Below are positions 10,250-21,049 of a DNA stretch of 64,000 nucleotides, piece by piece. This DNA is from Begonia masoniana (taxonomy: Eukaryota > Streptophyta > Magnoliopsida > Cucurbitales > Begoniaceae). The stretch lies in the NCBI GenBank assembly GCA_022432975.1, contig CM039508.1, positions 43,861,646-43,925,645 of the forward strand. The letters run 5' to 3'. The notes beneath the pieces are model-generated. The model had not been told where the DNA came from. It worked only from the letters and a program-made list of their open reading frames with translations, and made no database searches. Each line of letters opens with the position of its first letter. The first letter of the stretch is position 1. The position numbers and the translations under genes are program-made.

Positions 10250-13200
10250 CTCCACATCAACGTACCTCTGGTGGAAGCTTTTGAGCAAATGCCAAATTAC
10301 ACTAAATTCATGAAAGACATCCTATCTAAAAAGAGGAGGTTGGGAGAATATGAGATGGTGGCTATGACTGAGGAAACCAGCTATATATTGCAGAATAAGA
10401 TTCCACCAAAGTTGAAGGATCCTGGTAGCTTCACCATACCTTGTACCATCGGCAACGACTATTTTGGAAAAACTCTCTGTGATCTTGGAGCTAGCATAAA
10501 TTTGATGCCCATGTCAATCTTTAAGAAGCTGGGAATTGGAGAAGCTCGGCCAACAACAGTGACTTTGCAGCTGGCTGACCGATCACTAACCCACCCTCAA
10601 GGAAAGATTGAAGATGTGTTGGTGAAGGTGGATAAATTCATTTTCCCAGCAGATTTCATTATACTTGACTATGCAGCTGATCGAGAAGTACTGATAATTT
10701 TGGGGCGGCCATTTTTGGCTACTGGCAGAACTCTGATCGATGTTCAGAGAGGAGAACTGACAATGAGAGTAAACGACCAGCAAGTTACTTTCAATGTTTT
10801 GAAAGCCATGAAATGCCCCTATGATGAAGAAGAGTGTTTCAATATTTCTGAAGAAATCAAATCAGCAGAAATAAAACAATTATCAGAAGGGTATAGAAGG
10901 CAGTTTGAGGCATTAATTCGAGCAGAAGATGGTATAGAAAATGGAGAGCATTCCAGCAAGGAAACAGCCACAGTGGAACTCAAACAACTGCCACCACATT
11001 TGAAGTATGTATTTCTTGGACTCAACGAAACATTTCCTGCTATTATTTCTACTGATTTGTCTAACATGCAGGAGCAAGAATTAGTGGAGGTTCTAAAGAG
11101 GTATAAGTTAGCTTTAGCATGGACAGTAAAAGACATAAAAGGGATAAGTCCAAACATCTGTATGCACAAGATCAGATTGGAAGAAGGAGTGACAGCAACC
11201 ATAGATCAGCAGAGAAGACTAAACCCGATTATGAAAGAAGTTGTGAAGAAGGAAATACTCAAGTGGTTGGATGCAGGCATTATCTACCTCATTTCTGACA
11301 GCTCCTGGATTAGCCCAATTCATTGTGTTCCAAAGAAAGGAGGGACAACTGTCATAGCTAATAAAAAAAATAAATTGATACCAACAAGGACAGTAACAGG
11401 ATGGCGGATTTGCATGGACTATAGGAAGCTAAATAAAGCTACACGAAAAGACCATTTTCCTCTTCCCTTCATAGATCAAATGCTGGACAGATTAGCTGGT
11501 AAAGATTTTTATTGCTTTTTAGTCGGTTACTCGGGGTATAACCAGATTACAATAGCCCTAGAGGACCAGGAGAAAACAACTTTCACCTGTCCATATGGAA
11601 CTTTCGCCTTTAGGAGAATGCCTTTTGGGTTATGTACTGCTCCTGCCACATTCCAGCGCTGCATGATGGCGATTTTTTCAAATATGATTGAAGAAGGTTT
11701 GGAAATTTTTATGGATGATTTCTCCATTGTTGGAGATTCTTTCGAGAGTTGTCTGAAAAATTTAGAGAAGGTACTGAAGAGATGTATGGAAACTAAGCTA
11801 GTTTTAAACTGGGAAAAGTGTCATTTCATGGTTCCAGAAGGAATAGTTTTGGGGCATAGAATTTCAGCAAAAGGTTTAGAGGTGGACAAAGCAAAAATTG
11901 AAGTTATTGAGAAACTACCTCCACCAAAAACAGTGAAAGGAATCAGAAGCTTCCTAGGGGATGCAGGGTTCTACAGGCGATTCATTAAGGATTTTTCTAA
12001 AATATCGAATCCCCTATGTAGTTTACTGGAGCAGAATACAGAATTCAACTTTGATAAAAACTGTCTTGAAGCCTTTCACCTGCTGAAGCAAAAGTTGATT
12101 ACTGCGCCTGTGATAGCTGCACCCAACTGGAACTCGCCTTTTATTTTAATGTATGATGCAAGTGACTATGCAGTGGGAGTGGTTCTTGGGCAGAAGAAAG
12201 AGAAAATTTTTCACTCCATTTACTACGCGAGCAAAACTTTGAATGAAGCTCAAAAGAACTACACAACAACAGAGAAAGAGCTACTAGCTGTGGTTTTCTC
12301 ATTTGACAAATTCAGAGCATATTTAATTGGAGCCAAGGTTATCGTTTACACTGACCATGCAGTAATAAAATATTTGGTTGCAAAGAAGGATGCTAAACCT
12401 AGGCTTATTAGATGGGTGCTATTACTTCAAGAATTTGATATGGAGATTCGAGACAGAAAAGGGTGCGAAAACCAAGTGGCTGATCATTTATCTCGTCTGG
12501 AGAATATGGGAGAGCAACAAAATGATGAAATGATCAAAGAATTCTTCCCTGAACAGCTACTGCAGCTGGAAGTTTCTTCAGCTCTTTGGTACGCAGATTT
12601 TGTGAATTTTATTGTAAGTAATATAATCCCTTTGGATTTAGATTATCAGCAACGAAGGAAGTTCTTGAAGGATGTTAAACAATATTTCTGGGACGAGCCA
12701 TTTCTTTTCAAACAATGTGCTGACCAACTGTTAAGAAGGTGTGTCCCTGAAGAAGAAATGCAATCAGTGCTGCAACAATGCCATGCAGCACCATAAGGCG
12801 GTCATTATGGAGGAACTAGAACAGCAGCTAAAATTTTGCAATCAGGTTTGTACTGGCCCTCTCTTTTTAAGGATGATAATGAATATGTTAAAAATTGTGA
12901 CAGATGCCAAAGAGTAGGAAACATCTCGAGGAAACACGAGCTGCCACTTACAAATATTTTAGAAGTGGAAATATTTGATGTATGGGGGATAGACTTCATG
13001 GGACCTTTTCCACCTTCTTTTCGGGAATCAATATATTTTGCTGGCTGTGGATTATGTATCTAAATGGGTTGAAGCAGTGGCACTTCCAAATAATGAAGGG
13101 AAAAGTGTTCTTAAATTTCTGCAAAAAAATATTTTCACACATTTTGGAACACCGCGAGCAATTATAAGCGATGGAGGTTCACATTTTTGCAATAGGATGT

Positions 13201-13877
13201 TCATTGGATTACTGGAAAAATATGGAGTCAGACATAAAATAACTACAGCATACCACCCTCAGAGTAATGGACAAGTAGAAGTATCTAATAGGGAAGTAAA
13301 ACGAATTCTGGAGAAGGTGGTGAATCCGAACAGAAAAGATTGGTCATTAAAATTAGATGATGCGTTATGGGCATACAGAACTGCATATAAAGCACCTTTG
13401 GGCACCACACCTTATAATTTGATTTATGGGAAAGCTTGTCATTTACCAGTAGAGCTTGAGCATAAAGCATATTGGGCAATCAAAACCCTAAACCTGGATT
13501 TACAAAGAGCAGGGAAACATCAGTTTTTGCAGTTACAGGAGCTGGAAGAGTTAAGGCTGAGAGCGTATTAAAATGCAAAAATTTACAAGGAAAAAGTGAA
13601 GAAATGGCATGATAGAAAGTTACAGGCAAGAACATTTTTGAAAGGTGAAAAAGTCTTGCTATTTAATTCTATGATGAAGCTTTTTCCAGGAAAGCTTAAA
13701 TCAAGGTGGTCTGGGCCATTTGAAATAATGGAGGTATTTCCATATGGAACAGTGGAGCTGCATGATGAAAAAAATGGAAGGAATTTCAAAGTAAATGGCC
13801 AACGAATAAAGCATTATTTTATAGAGAAATTGACAAAAATTATGTCAATTTCCCTACAAAATGTGGAAGAAAACTGA
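10250..13877 (+). pseudogene. Athila pol: protease, RT, RNase H, integrase
   Basis: Protease is marked by DLGAS (10481-10495). RT has its catalytic FMDD box at 11708-11719 inside a long open segment to 12796. RNase H starts near 12150 (YDASD). The integrase HHCC finger is at about 12780-12910, with catalytic Asp in GIDFMG (about 12988), Asp in ISDGG (about 13168) and Glu near 13279. Breaks: TAA at 12794-12796 within the integrase finger, a frameshift at about 13034 and TAA at 13569-13571. The last open part (13596-13877) is the integrase C-terminus. The protease-RT-RNase H segment is uninterrupted for about 840 codons, so the disabling changes fall mainly in integrase and gag. Confidence 0.9.
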
Positions 13878-14256
13878 GCAAAAGGAAAGTATGGCTGCAG
13901 ACTTATGAAAAAACTTAGCGCTGTGAGGGAGGCAACCCTCAATAATATCCTTTTGTGCGTTAATTTTAGTTGCATTTTCATCTATTATTTTTGTCTTATA
14001 ATTTTTATTTTTATTTTATTTATTTTTTTAGTTTAAATAAGTTATTTTTGAATTTCACTCTTAATTTTTTTTTTTTACTTATCTTCACCCAATCCCTCTC
14101 GAAGTGATTTTAGGGTTAATTTCTGCTTGCAACCCACCGCCGACATTCAGTGAGATTTTTCTTTCGAGTCTCCGAGCAAAATTTCGCCAATTTTTCCTCT
14201 GCTCCACACCGCTGCTACTAACGCCCACAGCATTACGTACTGTTGTGTCGGTGACA
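13878..14256 (+). other. Spacer between Athila pol and env-like ORF
   Basis: T-rich noncoding stretch. The frame of the following ORF is open upstream to 14104 but has no ATG before 14257. No splice acceptor could be established for a subgenomic transcript, although pyrimidine-rich tracts followed by AG are present. Confidence 0.6.
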
Positions 14257-15432
14257 ATGAGGCCAAAGCAAAAAGGGAAAAAGAACGTTAAGCAGGTAAA
14301 TAGAATGGCTTTCATCTCCGAAGAGGCAAAGCTGCGCTACGAGCAAGGATTGCAGCAACGCAGCTTTGCTCAAGAAAAAGGCTTCCTAGTCGCAGATGAG
14401 CAGCGCTTGAGGTACCCGAACTATATTACCTCTGTTATTCAGGAGCGTAAATGGGAGAAATTTTGTGAGGTTCCAGGGACAGCAGTAAAAAATATTGTGA
14501 GAGAGTTTTATGCAAATTTTGAGGGAGATTTGCCCGAGTGTATTCAGGTTCGAAAGTGCGATGTGAGATTCGAACCTTCAGCGATCAATAATTTCTACAA
14601 TCTTGAGGAAGTTGAAGATGAGTTTTACAAATACGAAGATAATTTATCATCGGAATTTCTGGAATCGGCTTTAAAAGAAATAGCAGTGACTGGTACAGAT
14701 TGGGTGAGATCGAAAACAGGTTTTCTTTCCATTCCTCGGCTATCTCTGCTTCCAAAAGCCAAGGTTTGGTATCATTTTCTAAAACTTCGGATATTCCCCT
14801 CTTCTCATGGTCAACATGTGACTAGAGATCGTGCCATTCTGCTATATTGTATTCTGACCAATAAAAAGATAAACATTGGTTTGGTCATCTACAGAAACCT
14901 TTGTGCAAATGCCCTCAAGCCAAAAGGGCAGCTGTTGTTTCCTTCTTTGGTGTCTGGATTATGTGCAATGACTGAGGTAATTTCTGAAGCTAATGAAGAG
15001 GAACTCTTTCCTGGCCCAGTGATGACACCAATTATTATAAGGAGAATTGCATCGGAAGGATTGGGCGATGGAGAACCAGAAGCAGAAGAGCATGCTGCAA
15101 GTGGAGCTGCAGCATCCTCCAGCAATAGCAACTTACAACAGCAATTACTTGACAGTTTGGTATCAGTGTGTACAAGGCTCGATCGGATTGACAATGACAT
15201 TTTGGCCTTGAAGACGAAATTTATACTTCAAGAAAATCTCCAATACCAAATGAGAAAATCTATGAAGAGTCTAAAACGTAAAAACAGGATATTCTGGCAA
15301 TACACCAAGCTTCGGGACACAGCATCAGCAGCCAGCTTTGCTAAAAAGCCGGAAGATCCAGCTCCTATTTTCCCACATTTCCCAACAGCACTTTTCCGAG
15401 ACTCGGATGATGAGTCAGAACCTGAAGCATGA
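14257..15432 (+). CDS. Athila envelope-like ORF, intact (391 aa)
   Basis: Third ORF of the Athila element, resembling the 'putative plant transposon protein' family often called envelope-like; its true role is unknown. The ATG at 14257 is the first in frame; the frame extends upstream to 14104 only through non-ATG codons. The N-terminus is basic (RPKQKGKKNVK). The central region holds an IVREFYANF block (about residues 80-90), a block with HGQHVTRDRAILLY and an LLFPSLVSGL block; analogous blocks occur in the Sirevirus third ORF. A coiled-coil-like stretch with repeated Leu/Ile (LLDSLVSVCTRLDRIDNDIL) comes next, then an acidic C-terminus. No clear signal peptide or transmembrane helix is seen. 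It is open while the neighbouring gag and pol are broken. Confidence 0.75.
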   Translation: MRPKQKGKKNVKQVNRMAFISEEAKLRYEQGLQQRSFAQEKGFLVADEQRLRYPNYITSVIQERKWEKFCEVPGTAVKNIVREFYANFEGDLPECIQVRKCDVRFEPSAINNFYNLEEVEDEFYKYEDNLSSEFLESALKEIAVTGTDWVRSKTGFLSIPRLSLLPKAKVWYHFLKLRIFPSSHGQHVTRDRAILLYCILTNKKINIGLVIYRNLCANALKPKGQLLFPSLVSGLCAMTEVISEANEEELFPGPVMTPIIIRRIASEGLGDGEPEAEEHAASGAAASSSNSNLQQQLLDSLVSVCTRLDRIDNDILALKTKFILQENLQYQMRKSMKSLKRKNRIFWQYTKLRDTASAASFAKKPEDPAPIFPHFPTALFRDSDDESEPEA

Positions 15433-16711
15433 ATTCCAGGGAAGTTCTAAATTTTCAATCTCTTTTCTTTTCGTTTTATATAAACTTCATTTTTCTTTGA
15501 ACTTCATTTTGTTTGGCAGTGGGGACACTGCCAAGTTTTAAGTGTGGGGGTGCATGCATGTTGGGTCTTGTGTTTAATTTGGATTTCTGGAAATTTAGTG
15601 TTGATTGTTTAATGTTGATGTTGATTGTTTAATGTTGATGCTTAGTTTCTATTTAATTTGAGTGCTTGAAAATTGTTTAGAATATTTAATCTTGTGATCA
15701 AGGTTGTTTAAGTTCGTTGTCCTATTTTCTTTGTTCTGTTAATTTGTTTTATTTGTTTTGTTTGGCATCTAAAAAAAATGAATGAAACAATGAAGAACAG
15801 TGCAATTTAATTTCCTAATATCTTCTAATTTAGTAAGTTATTGAATAATGTTATTGTCACATATTATTAGAAATCAATTAAGATTTATTCCCATTAACTT
15901 AGTCGTTTCTAACACACAAACTCCTTTTTGGTTGCTTAGGAAGATCATCCTTTCTAGACATTACAATTATATCTAAGTGTCAATAATTTAGTGCTTGATG
16001 AAAGAAATTAGCAATGAAAGACTTCTTCTAAAAAATAATAATATATAATAAATAGTAAGTTTGGGGGTTATAAAAAAAATAAAAATAAAATAAAAAAAAA
16101 TAAAAAAAAAGTGCAATTTCGTAATCTACTTTCAATTTAGAGTGAACCTTTTGGATACTCGATGGGTAGAAATAAATTAGAGGAACTTTGGGAGGAACTT
16201 CGTTGCATAATTATTGGCTATACTCTTCTATGTCATATGAGTATATATCTTGAGGTGACACTATTGAGTAACCGGAGGACTTCATCACCAATGTTGTCAA
16301 TCGCGTAAAAAGGTAGTGTGACTTATAGATAAAGTCAATGTAAAAAAAAAAAAAACTTAACCCCCTCACTTATTTAAAAATAAAATAAAAGAAAGAAGAA
16401 GAATCTTTAAATGCTAATGGATTTATGAAGGATATTAGAGAGTTTACATTCTATGATATGTATTGTGATTTCTAGTTTTGATTATTGAACTTAGCAATTC
16501 AAATGGAGTTTGAGCACACACAAACTTTGAAATTGAGTTTATTTGGGAATTAAATCTAGGTTGATTACTTTTAATTGTGATAGTGAGATTTTTCAATGCT
16601 TTACAAGTTACGAGATATTTCAGAAATTACATCAATTTTAATACTACTTTGGGAACTTATATTTGTTTTGCATCACTCGATGACGAGTAATGGTTCAAGT
16701 TTGGGGGTATT
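15433..16711 (+). other. Athila 3' untranslated region with polypurine tracts
   Basis: No gene seen. It holds a perfect 20-bp tandem duplication (15601-15620 and 15621-15640), an A-rich tract around 16070-16110 and three GTKTGGGGGT purine tracts: at about 15541-15551, 16058-16068 and 16699-16709. The last lies two bases before the 3' LTR and is the presumed plus-strand primer. Confidence 0.75.
16699..16709 (+). promoter_or_regulatory. Athila polypurine tract
   Basis: GTTTGGGGGTA immediately upstream of the 3' LTR start (TGATAACTC at 16712). Confidence 0.8.
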
Positions 16712-17230
16712 TGATAACTCTTAAATTAGAGTTATTTTATATTATATTTAATTGATAAAACTTGTATAATTTGAGTGAATTTAAGAAGAAATTGATAAAA
16801 TTTACTTCAATTGCTATAAGATGCTGTAAAATCTATACTTTGATTTAATTTAATATATTCTATGCACATTTTCTATTTTGAGCAGATTTTTATCTATAAT
16901 TCGAATTTTAAATTCTCGTATTTGAATGTAAAATTTACAGCGGGAAAATCAAATTAAAGGTTGAAGGATCGTGAAGAAAATCAAGGGAGAAATCAAGAAA
17001 AATAAGGAAATTTGTTATTCCGTGTATGATGAGAGAGAAAAATGCGGGAATCATGGAGGAAAATAAATTAATTGAAAGCTGGAAAATAGAAAAGCAATCG
17101 GATGATGTAGAAAGCTGGGCAGCGGATGATATGAAGAAAATAGCAGCTGGGCAGCGGAAGATATGAAGGGAAATAAGAAAGCTGGGCAGCAATCGGATGA
17201 TGTATAAAAGCTGGGCAGCGGAAGATGCTG
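16712..17230 (+). repeat. Athila 3' LTR, left segment
   Basis: Matches 6826-7344 of the 5' LTR. It is interrupted at 17230 by the Tekay array; the last five bases TGCTG (17226-17230) are that array's target-site duplication. It resumes at 38332. Confidence 0.95.
17226..17230. repeat. TSD TGCTG of Tekay array, left copy
   Basis: Five-base duplication flanking the three-LTR Tekay array; the right copy is at 38327-38331. Confidence 0.92.
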
Positions 17231-20047
17231 TGTGACGGCCCGAAACCGAACCCGATCGGAGTCCGGGATCGGAGCCATCACTCCGGGACAGTGGACGGAA
17301 AACAGTGACTATTTTTTTTTTGACATTTAAAACATCACACACAGGAAGAAAACCCTTACGAGAACTGAAGGCTGGAAAACATGAAAACAGGAACAGAAGG
17401 CAGAAACCTATTGAAATCAGATTGCAGGATGCATGGCAGAAAGAATTCAGAATACAGAATCTCAGATAAAGAGAAGCGGAAACTAATTCAGAGCTGAGGT
17501 TTCATAAGTAAATAACAGAAGGGGCTGGGAAGAACAGAAAACAGAGACAGACGATGACAATAAGTCAGCAGAATAAAACAGGAAAATGGGTGGAAGAGCT
17601 GGGGCGAATAACTGACGGAAGACTTAGTTTAAAGGAGCAGCGGTGAATTCAGATACGACAAAAATGAACAGGGTTCAGCAGAAGAGGCTGAGTAAAACTA
17701 CTCGGAAGAGGTGGTGACGTCAGCCGGAAGATGCAGTTTTAAACTGAATCAGAGGGGTAATCAGTGGATGACGTCATCGGAAGAGGTAATGACGTCATCG
17801 GAAGAGGTAATGACGTCATCGGAAGAGGTAATGACAACAGACGAAGCCGGGTGAGATGATGACGTCAGCCGGAAGATGGATGACGTCACCATTGGATGTA
17901 GGCAAAAACTCTAAATAGACTGGGCGGAAGATGTCGAATAAGACAAAATAGATGACGTCAGCCGGTGGATGGGTGACGTCAACCGGAAGATACAGACAGG
18001 ACTGGGAATAAACTGGGCGGAAGACTTAAGCTAGCGGTGGACTCAGATACGACAAAAGATGCACAGTGATCACCGGTGGATATAGTTTTAAAAACAGCAG
18101 TGAACATGACCGGAAGATACAGTTTAAAAGGGGCAAGAATTTAGCAACTTTTGACAGGAAGACATACCAACAGAAAATCTCACAAAAGAGGGCAAACCTT
18201 CAAAACCCGATTCAAAAACAAAGTTTTCGAAACACACTTTGCAGATGACAGATTTCAACTGACAGATTTAGGAAAATCAGACTACATGGATAACTCTAAA
18301 ATTCGAGATCATCCATGCAATTCTTAAAACAGAAGAGTATTCTAAAACATTTCAGAACATTCAGAGCATGAGTTCAACTGTCAAATACAGCAGTTTTAAA
18401 GCTTTGACTCAGAAACTATACAGTATTTCAAAATCTAAGGATCGATAAGACATACTTTAAAATCGACAGATTCAAGGAAATAAATTACATGGATAGTTCC
18501 AAAACCAGAATTCATCCATGCATGAATTAGTAGAAACATTCCAAACAAATTTCAGAATACTTTATAATATAAACTTAACTGTCAAATACAGTGGTTTCTA
18601 AAATTGAAACATCAGAACTTGTACATTGTTTCAAAATCTGAGGGACAGTACAGGACTTAACATATAATTACAGAATTTACCAAAAGATGAGTTTTCTACA
18701 GAGTTTTTAACACAAAAATCAGGATTTCAGAAAAACTTTACAGAAACCTCTGAACAGAAATCATGTCTGGCTGCAGCAACCAAACCCCCATGAGCTCGAT
18801 CCACCAGCAACTAATCATCAGACTGAGGCACAAAGTCCTCATTTTCGGGTTCAGTACTTACATCAGAGAGTTCATCTATGAGCCTAAAGCTCAGTAAGGA
18901 CATAATCAGAATACTTTGATGCAAAATGCTATGCATGCAGTTTTTCAGAAATACGGTGACAGTACGGAGCATTAAGTTACAGTGGCAGTAGAATTAAGTG
19001 GAGCTTATAGAGGAACTGGCAAACAGTGGGGGAGGGGGAGGGTGCACTATCAGGCACATTCAGGGATACAGTACAGTAAATGGTAAACAGTAAACAGTTC
19101 TGGGGCCAGTCCCCGTCTCGCACTTAACCTGGTACATTTCAGTCGGATTTTATCTCGTTTAGTTTCAAACAGTGTACAGAAAACATTTGCATGTCTTTCA
19201 GAGACAATGTGTATGCATGAACGGTGCTTGAACTTAAACAGGCAAACAGCAGAAATAAGACAACAGAAAGTAGATCGAGGCCAGACATTTCAGAACATAT
19301 ACTATAACCTTTCTACCCAAAACAATCCGACAGAACAGGAAACCTAGTACCTCCGTGATGTAGGGCCTTAAGGGCCAACCTACGGTTATGAACTTACCTG
19401 TTATCCGCGATGCAGTTAGCCGAAAAGTCTCGGAAATTTTTGAACCCGTACATGTACGTTCAGAAAATAAACAAGCTGCAAATGCTAACAAATAAGTCAA
19501 AAGAGTCTGTTCCAAACTCATTCAAACCCTTAGAAAACAAACCGGTGTGTTTTCATCCAAAGACAGTGAGTTTTTCACAAAATACCATAACCCCAAACTT
19601 CGGGAAAAACCCACATTAAACTTGTCCAAATGTGTTAGCATTTGAAGATGCTTACCTTAGCGGAGGAGCAGAAGAAAATCTGAGGAGATCGAAGTAAATC
19701 TTCGATGGTTGTTTGTCGACAGGAAGAGAGAATGTCGAGAAGAGAAATGGAGAGAGAGCAGAGCGGAGAAGTGAAGAGGGTTTCATGTAGAAGGTGGAAC
19801 TTAGCTTCTTCAACAAGTTGCCAGATGCCACACAACCATTGGCTATCTCCAACCAACCTTAATTTCTCCCCAATTTACCCTTCCATGCATTTCAACTTAG
19901 TGTTTTGGTTTAGTTACACATTAGTTTAGTTCTCCACTAATTATTCCAACAATCCAACCAAAAACATTTCCCTTGTATTAATATAATATAAATCCCGTTT
20001 AAATGATCCGGGAAAACTATTACATGGCAAAAATGCCGGGTGTTACA
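17231..20047 (-). repeat. Tekay LTR1 (2817 bp)
   Basis: TGTGACGGCCC... to ...GGGTGTTACA on the plus strand. It carries eight TGACGTCA sites (17715-17981) including three 21-bp units, a G-rich tract GGGGGAGGGGGAGGG near 19026-19042 and the block shared with other LTRs at 18872-18898. Confidence 0.95.
17715..17981. promoter_or_regulatory. Cluster of eight TGACGTCA sites in LTR1
   Basis: TGACGTCA, the palindromic C-box bound by plant bZIP factors, occurs at 17715, 17769, 17790, 17811, 17860, 17881, 17953 and 17974, mostly followed by GCCGGAAG or TCGGAAG. Three are within a 21-bp tandem unit. LTR2 keeps seven and LTR3 four exact sites. A promoter/enhancer role is inferred. Confidence 0.8.
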
Positions 20048-20060
20048 TTCCACCCACCTT
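20048..20060 (-). promoter_or_regulatory. Tekay polypurine tract, copy 1
   Basis: AAGGTGGGTGGAA on the minus strand, directly next to the LTR start TGTAACACCC. The same tract is at 28815-28827 in copy 2. Confidence 0.88.
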
Positions 20061-20560
20061 AACAGAAATTTTGTCCCCAAAATTTGCCTAAGCGAATAAC
20101 TCCGGATATTGGGCTCTAACATCCTCTTGTCTTTCCCACGTGGCTTCCTCCACATTATGATTTCGCCACAAAACTTTCACCAATGGGACCACTCGATTAC
20201 GCAACACTTTGAGTGACATATCCAATATCTGTATGGGCCTTTCTTCATACGTCAGTGTCGGCATGATATCAAAGTCCACCTGTTTCACGATCTGAGTTGG
20301 ATCTCGTACACATTTTCTCAGCATCGAAACATGGAAGACATTGTGGACCCCATCCATCAACGCTGGCAACTGTAGTTTATAAGCCATGTTTCCCACACGC
20401 TTCAGAATGGGAAAAGGGCCAATGAACCGTGGGCTGAGCTTTCCTTTCTTACCGAATCTCATTACGCCCTTAAAAGGTGACACCTTCAGGAATGCTTCAT
20501 CGCCTTCGTCAAACTCTAAGTTCCTTCTTCTATTGTCCGCATAACTCTTCTGTCGACTCT

Positions 20561-20593
20561 GAGAAACTTTTATCCGTTGTTTGATAGCAGCTA
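20561..20593 (-). repeat. 33-bp duplication, left copy
   Basis: Repeats at 21050-21082 with one mismatch. The two copies bracket the truncated nested LTR and represent the same integrase codons. Confidence 0.88.
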
Positions 20594-21049
20594 TGTAACA
20601 CCCAGTTTCCATTAACCGATTTACCTCTTTCCATTTATAGAGAATGTTTTATAATTGAAATATGGGTGATTTAGTGATTAGGTTAACAAGTGATTGAGCA
20701 AGGACAAAATGGTAAATTGCAATTTATTGTGGATAACGCATTTAAGGGAGGGTTTAATGAGGTTTAGCCGCCACTGTTCCCTCATTTTCTTCTTTGGGTT
20801 TTCAGCTCAAGCAGTCGAGCTCTCTAGGCGATTTTTCCTCGCCCGATTCTCCTTCAAACTAGGTAAGTTTTCCTTTCGTTATCTTGAGATTTTAGTGGCT
20901 ATATAGCAGAGAGAGTACAATGCGTGTATTTTAATGAGGCTGCGAGTGTGTTGAGTTCGGGTTTAGTGTTGAGAATGTTCGGTAACCAGAGTTCCCAAAC
21001 TAGCTCCTTAGGTTTCTGAACGATATAAGGTTAAGGTTAGTGATGATCT
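20594..21049 (+). mobile_element. Truncated nested LTR in Tekay copy 1
   Basis: 456 bp matching the start of the LTR at 29361-31456 (TGTAACACCCAG...), inserted at the same base of integrase as in copy 2. Its right part is missing. At 21050 the sequence jumps back to integrase codons already present to the left of the insertion, giving the 33-bp duplication. Confidence 0.9.

Noticed and set aside
14104..14256. N-terminal extension of the Athila third ORF
   Set aside because: The frame is open but begins with GTG, not ATG; plant translation would use the ATG at 14257.
19234..19521. Recurrent frame of about 95 codons in each Tekay LTR (also near 28041 and 37513)
   Set aside because: It is repeated only because the LTR is repeated; there is no domain and its substitutions look neutral.
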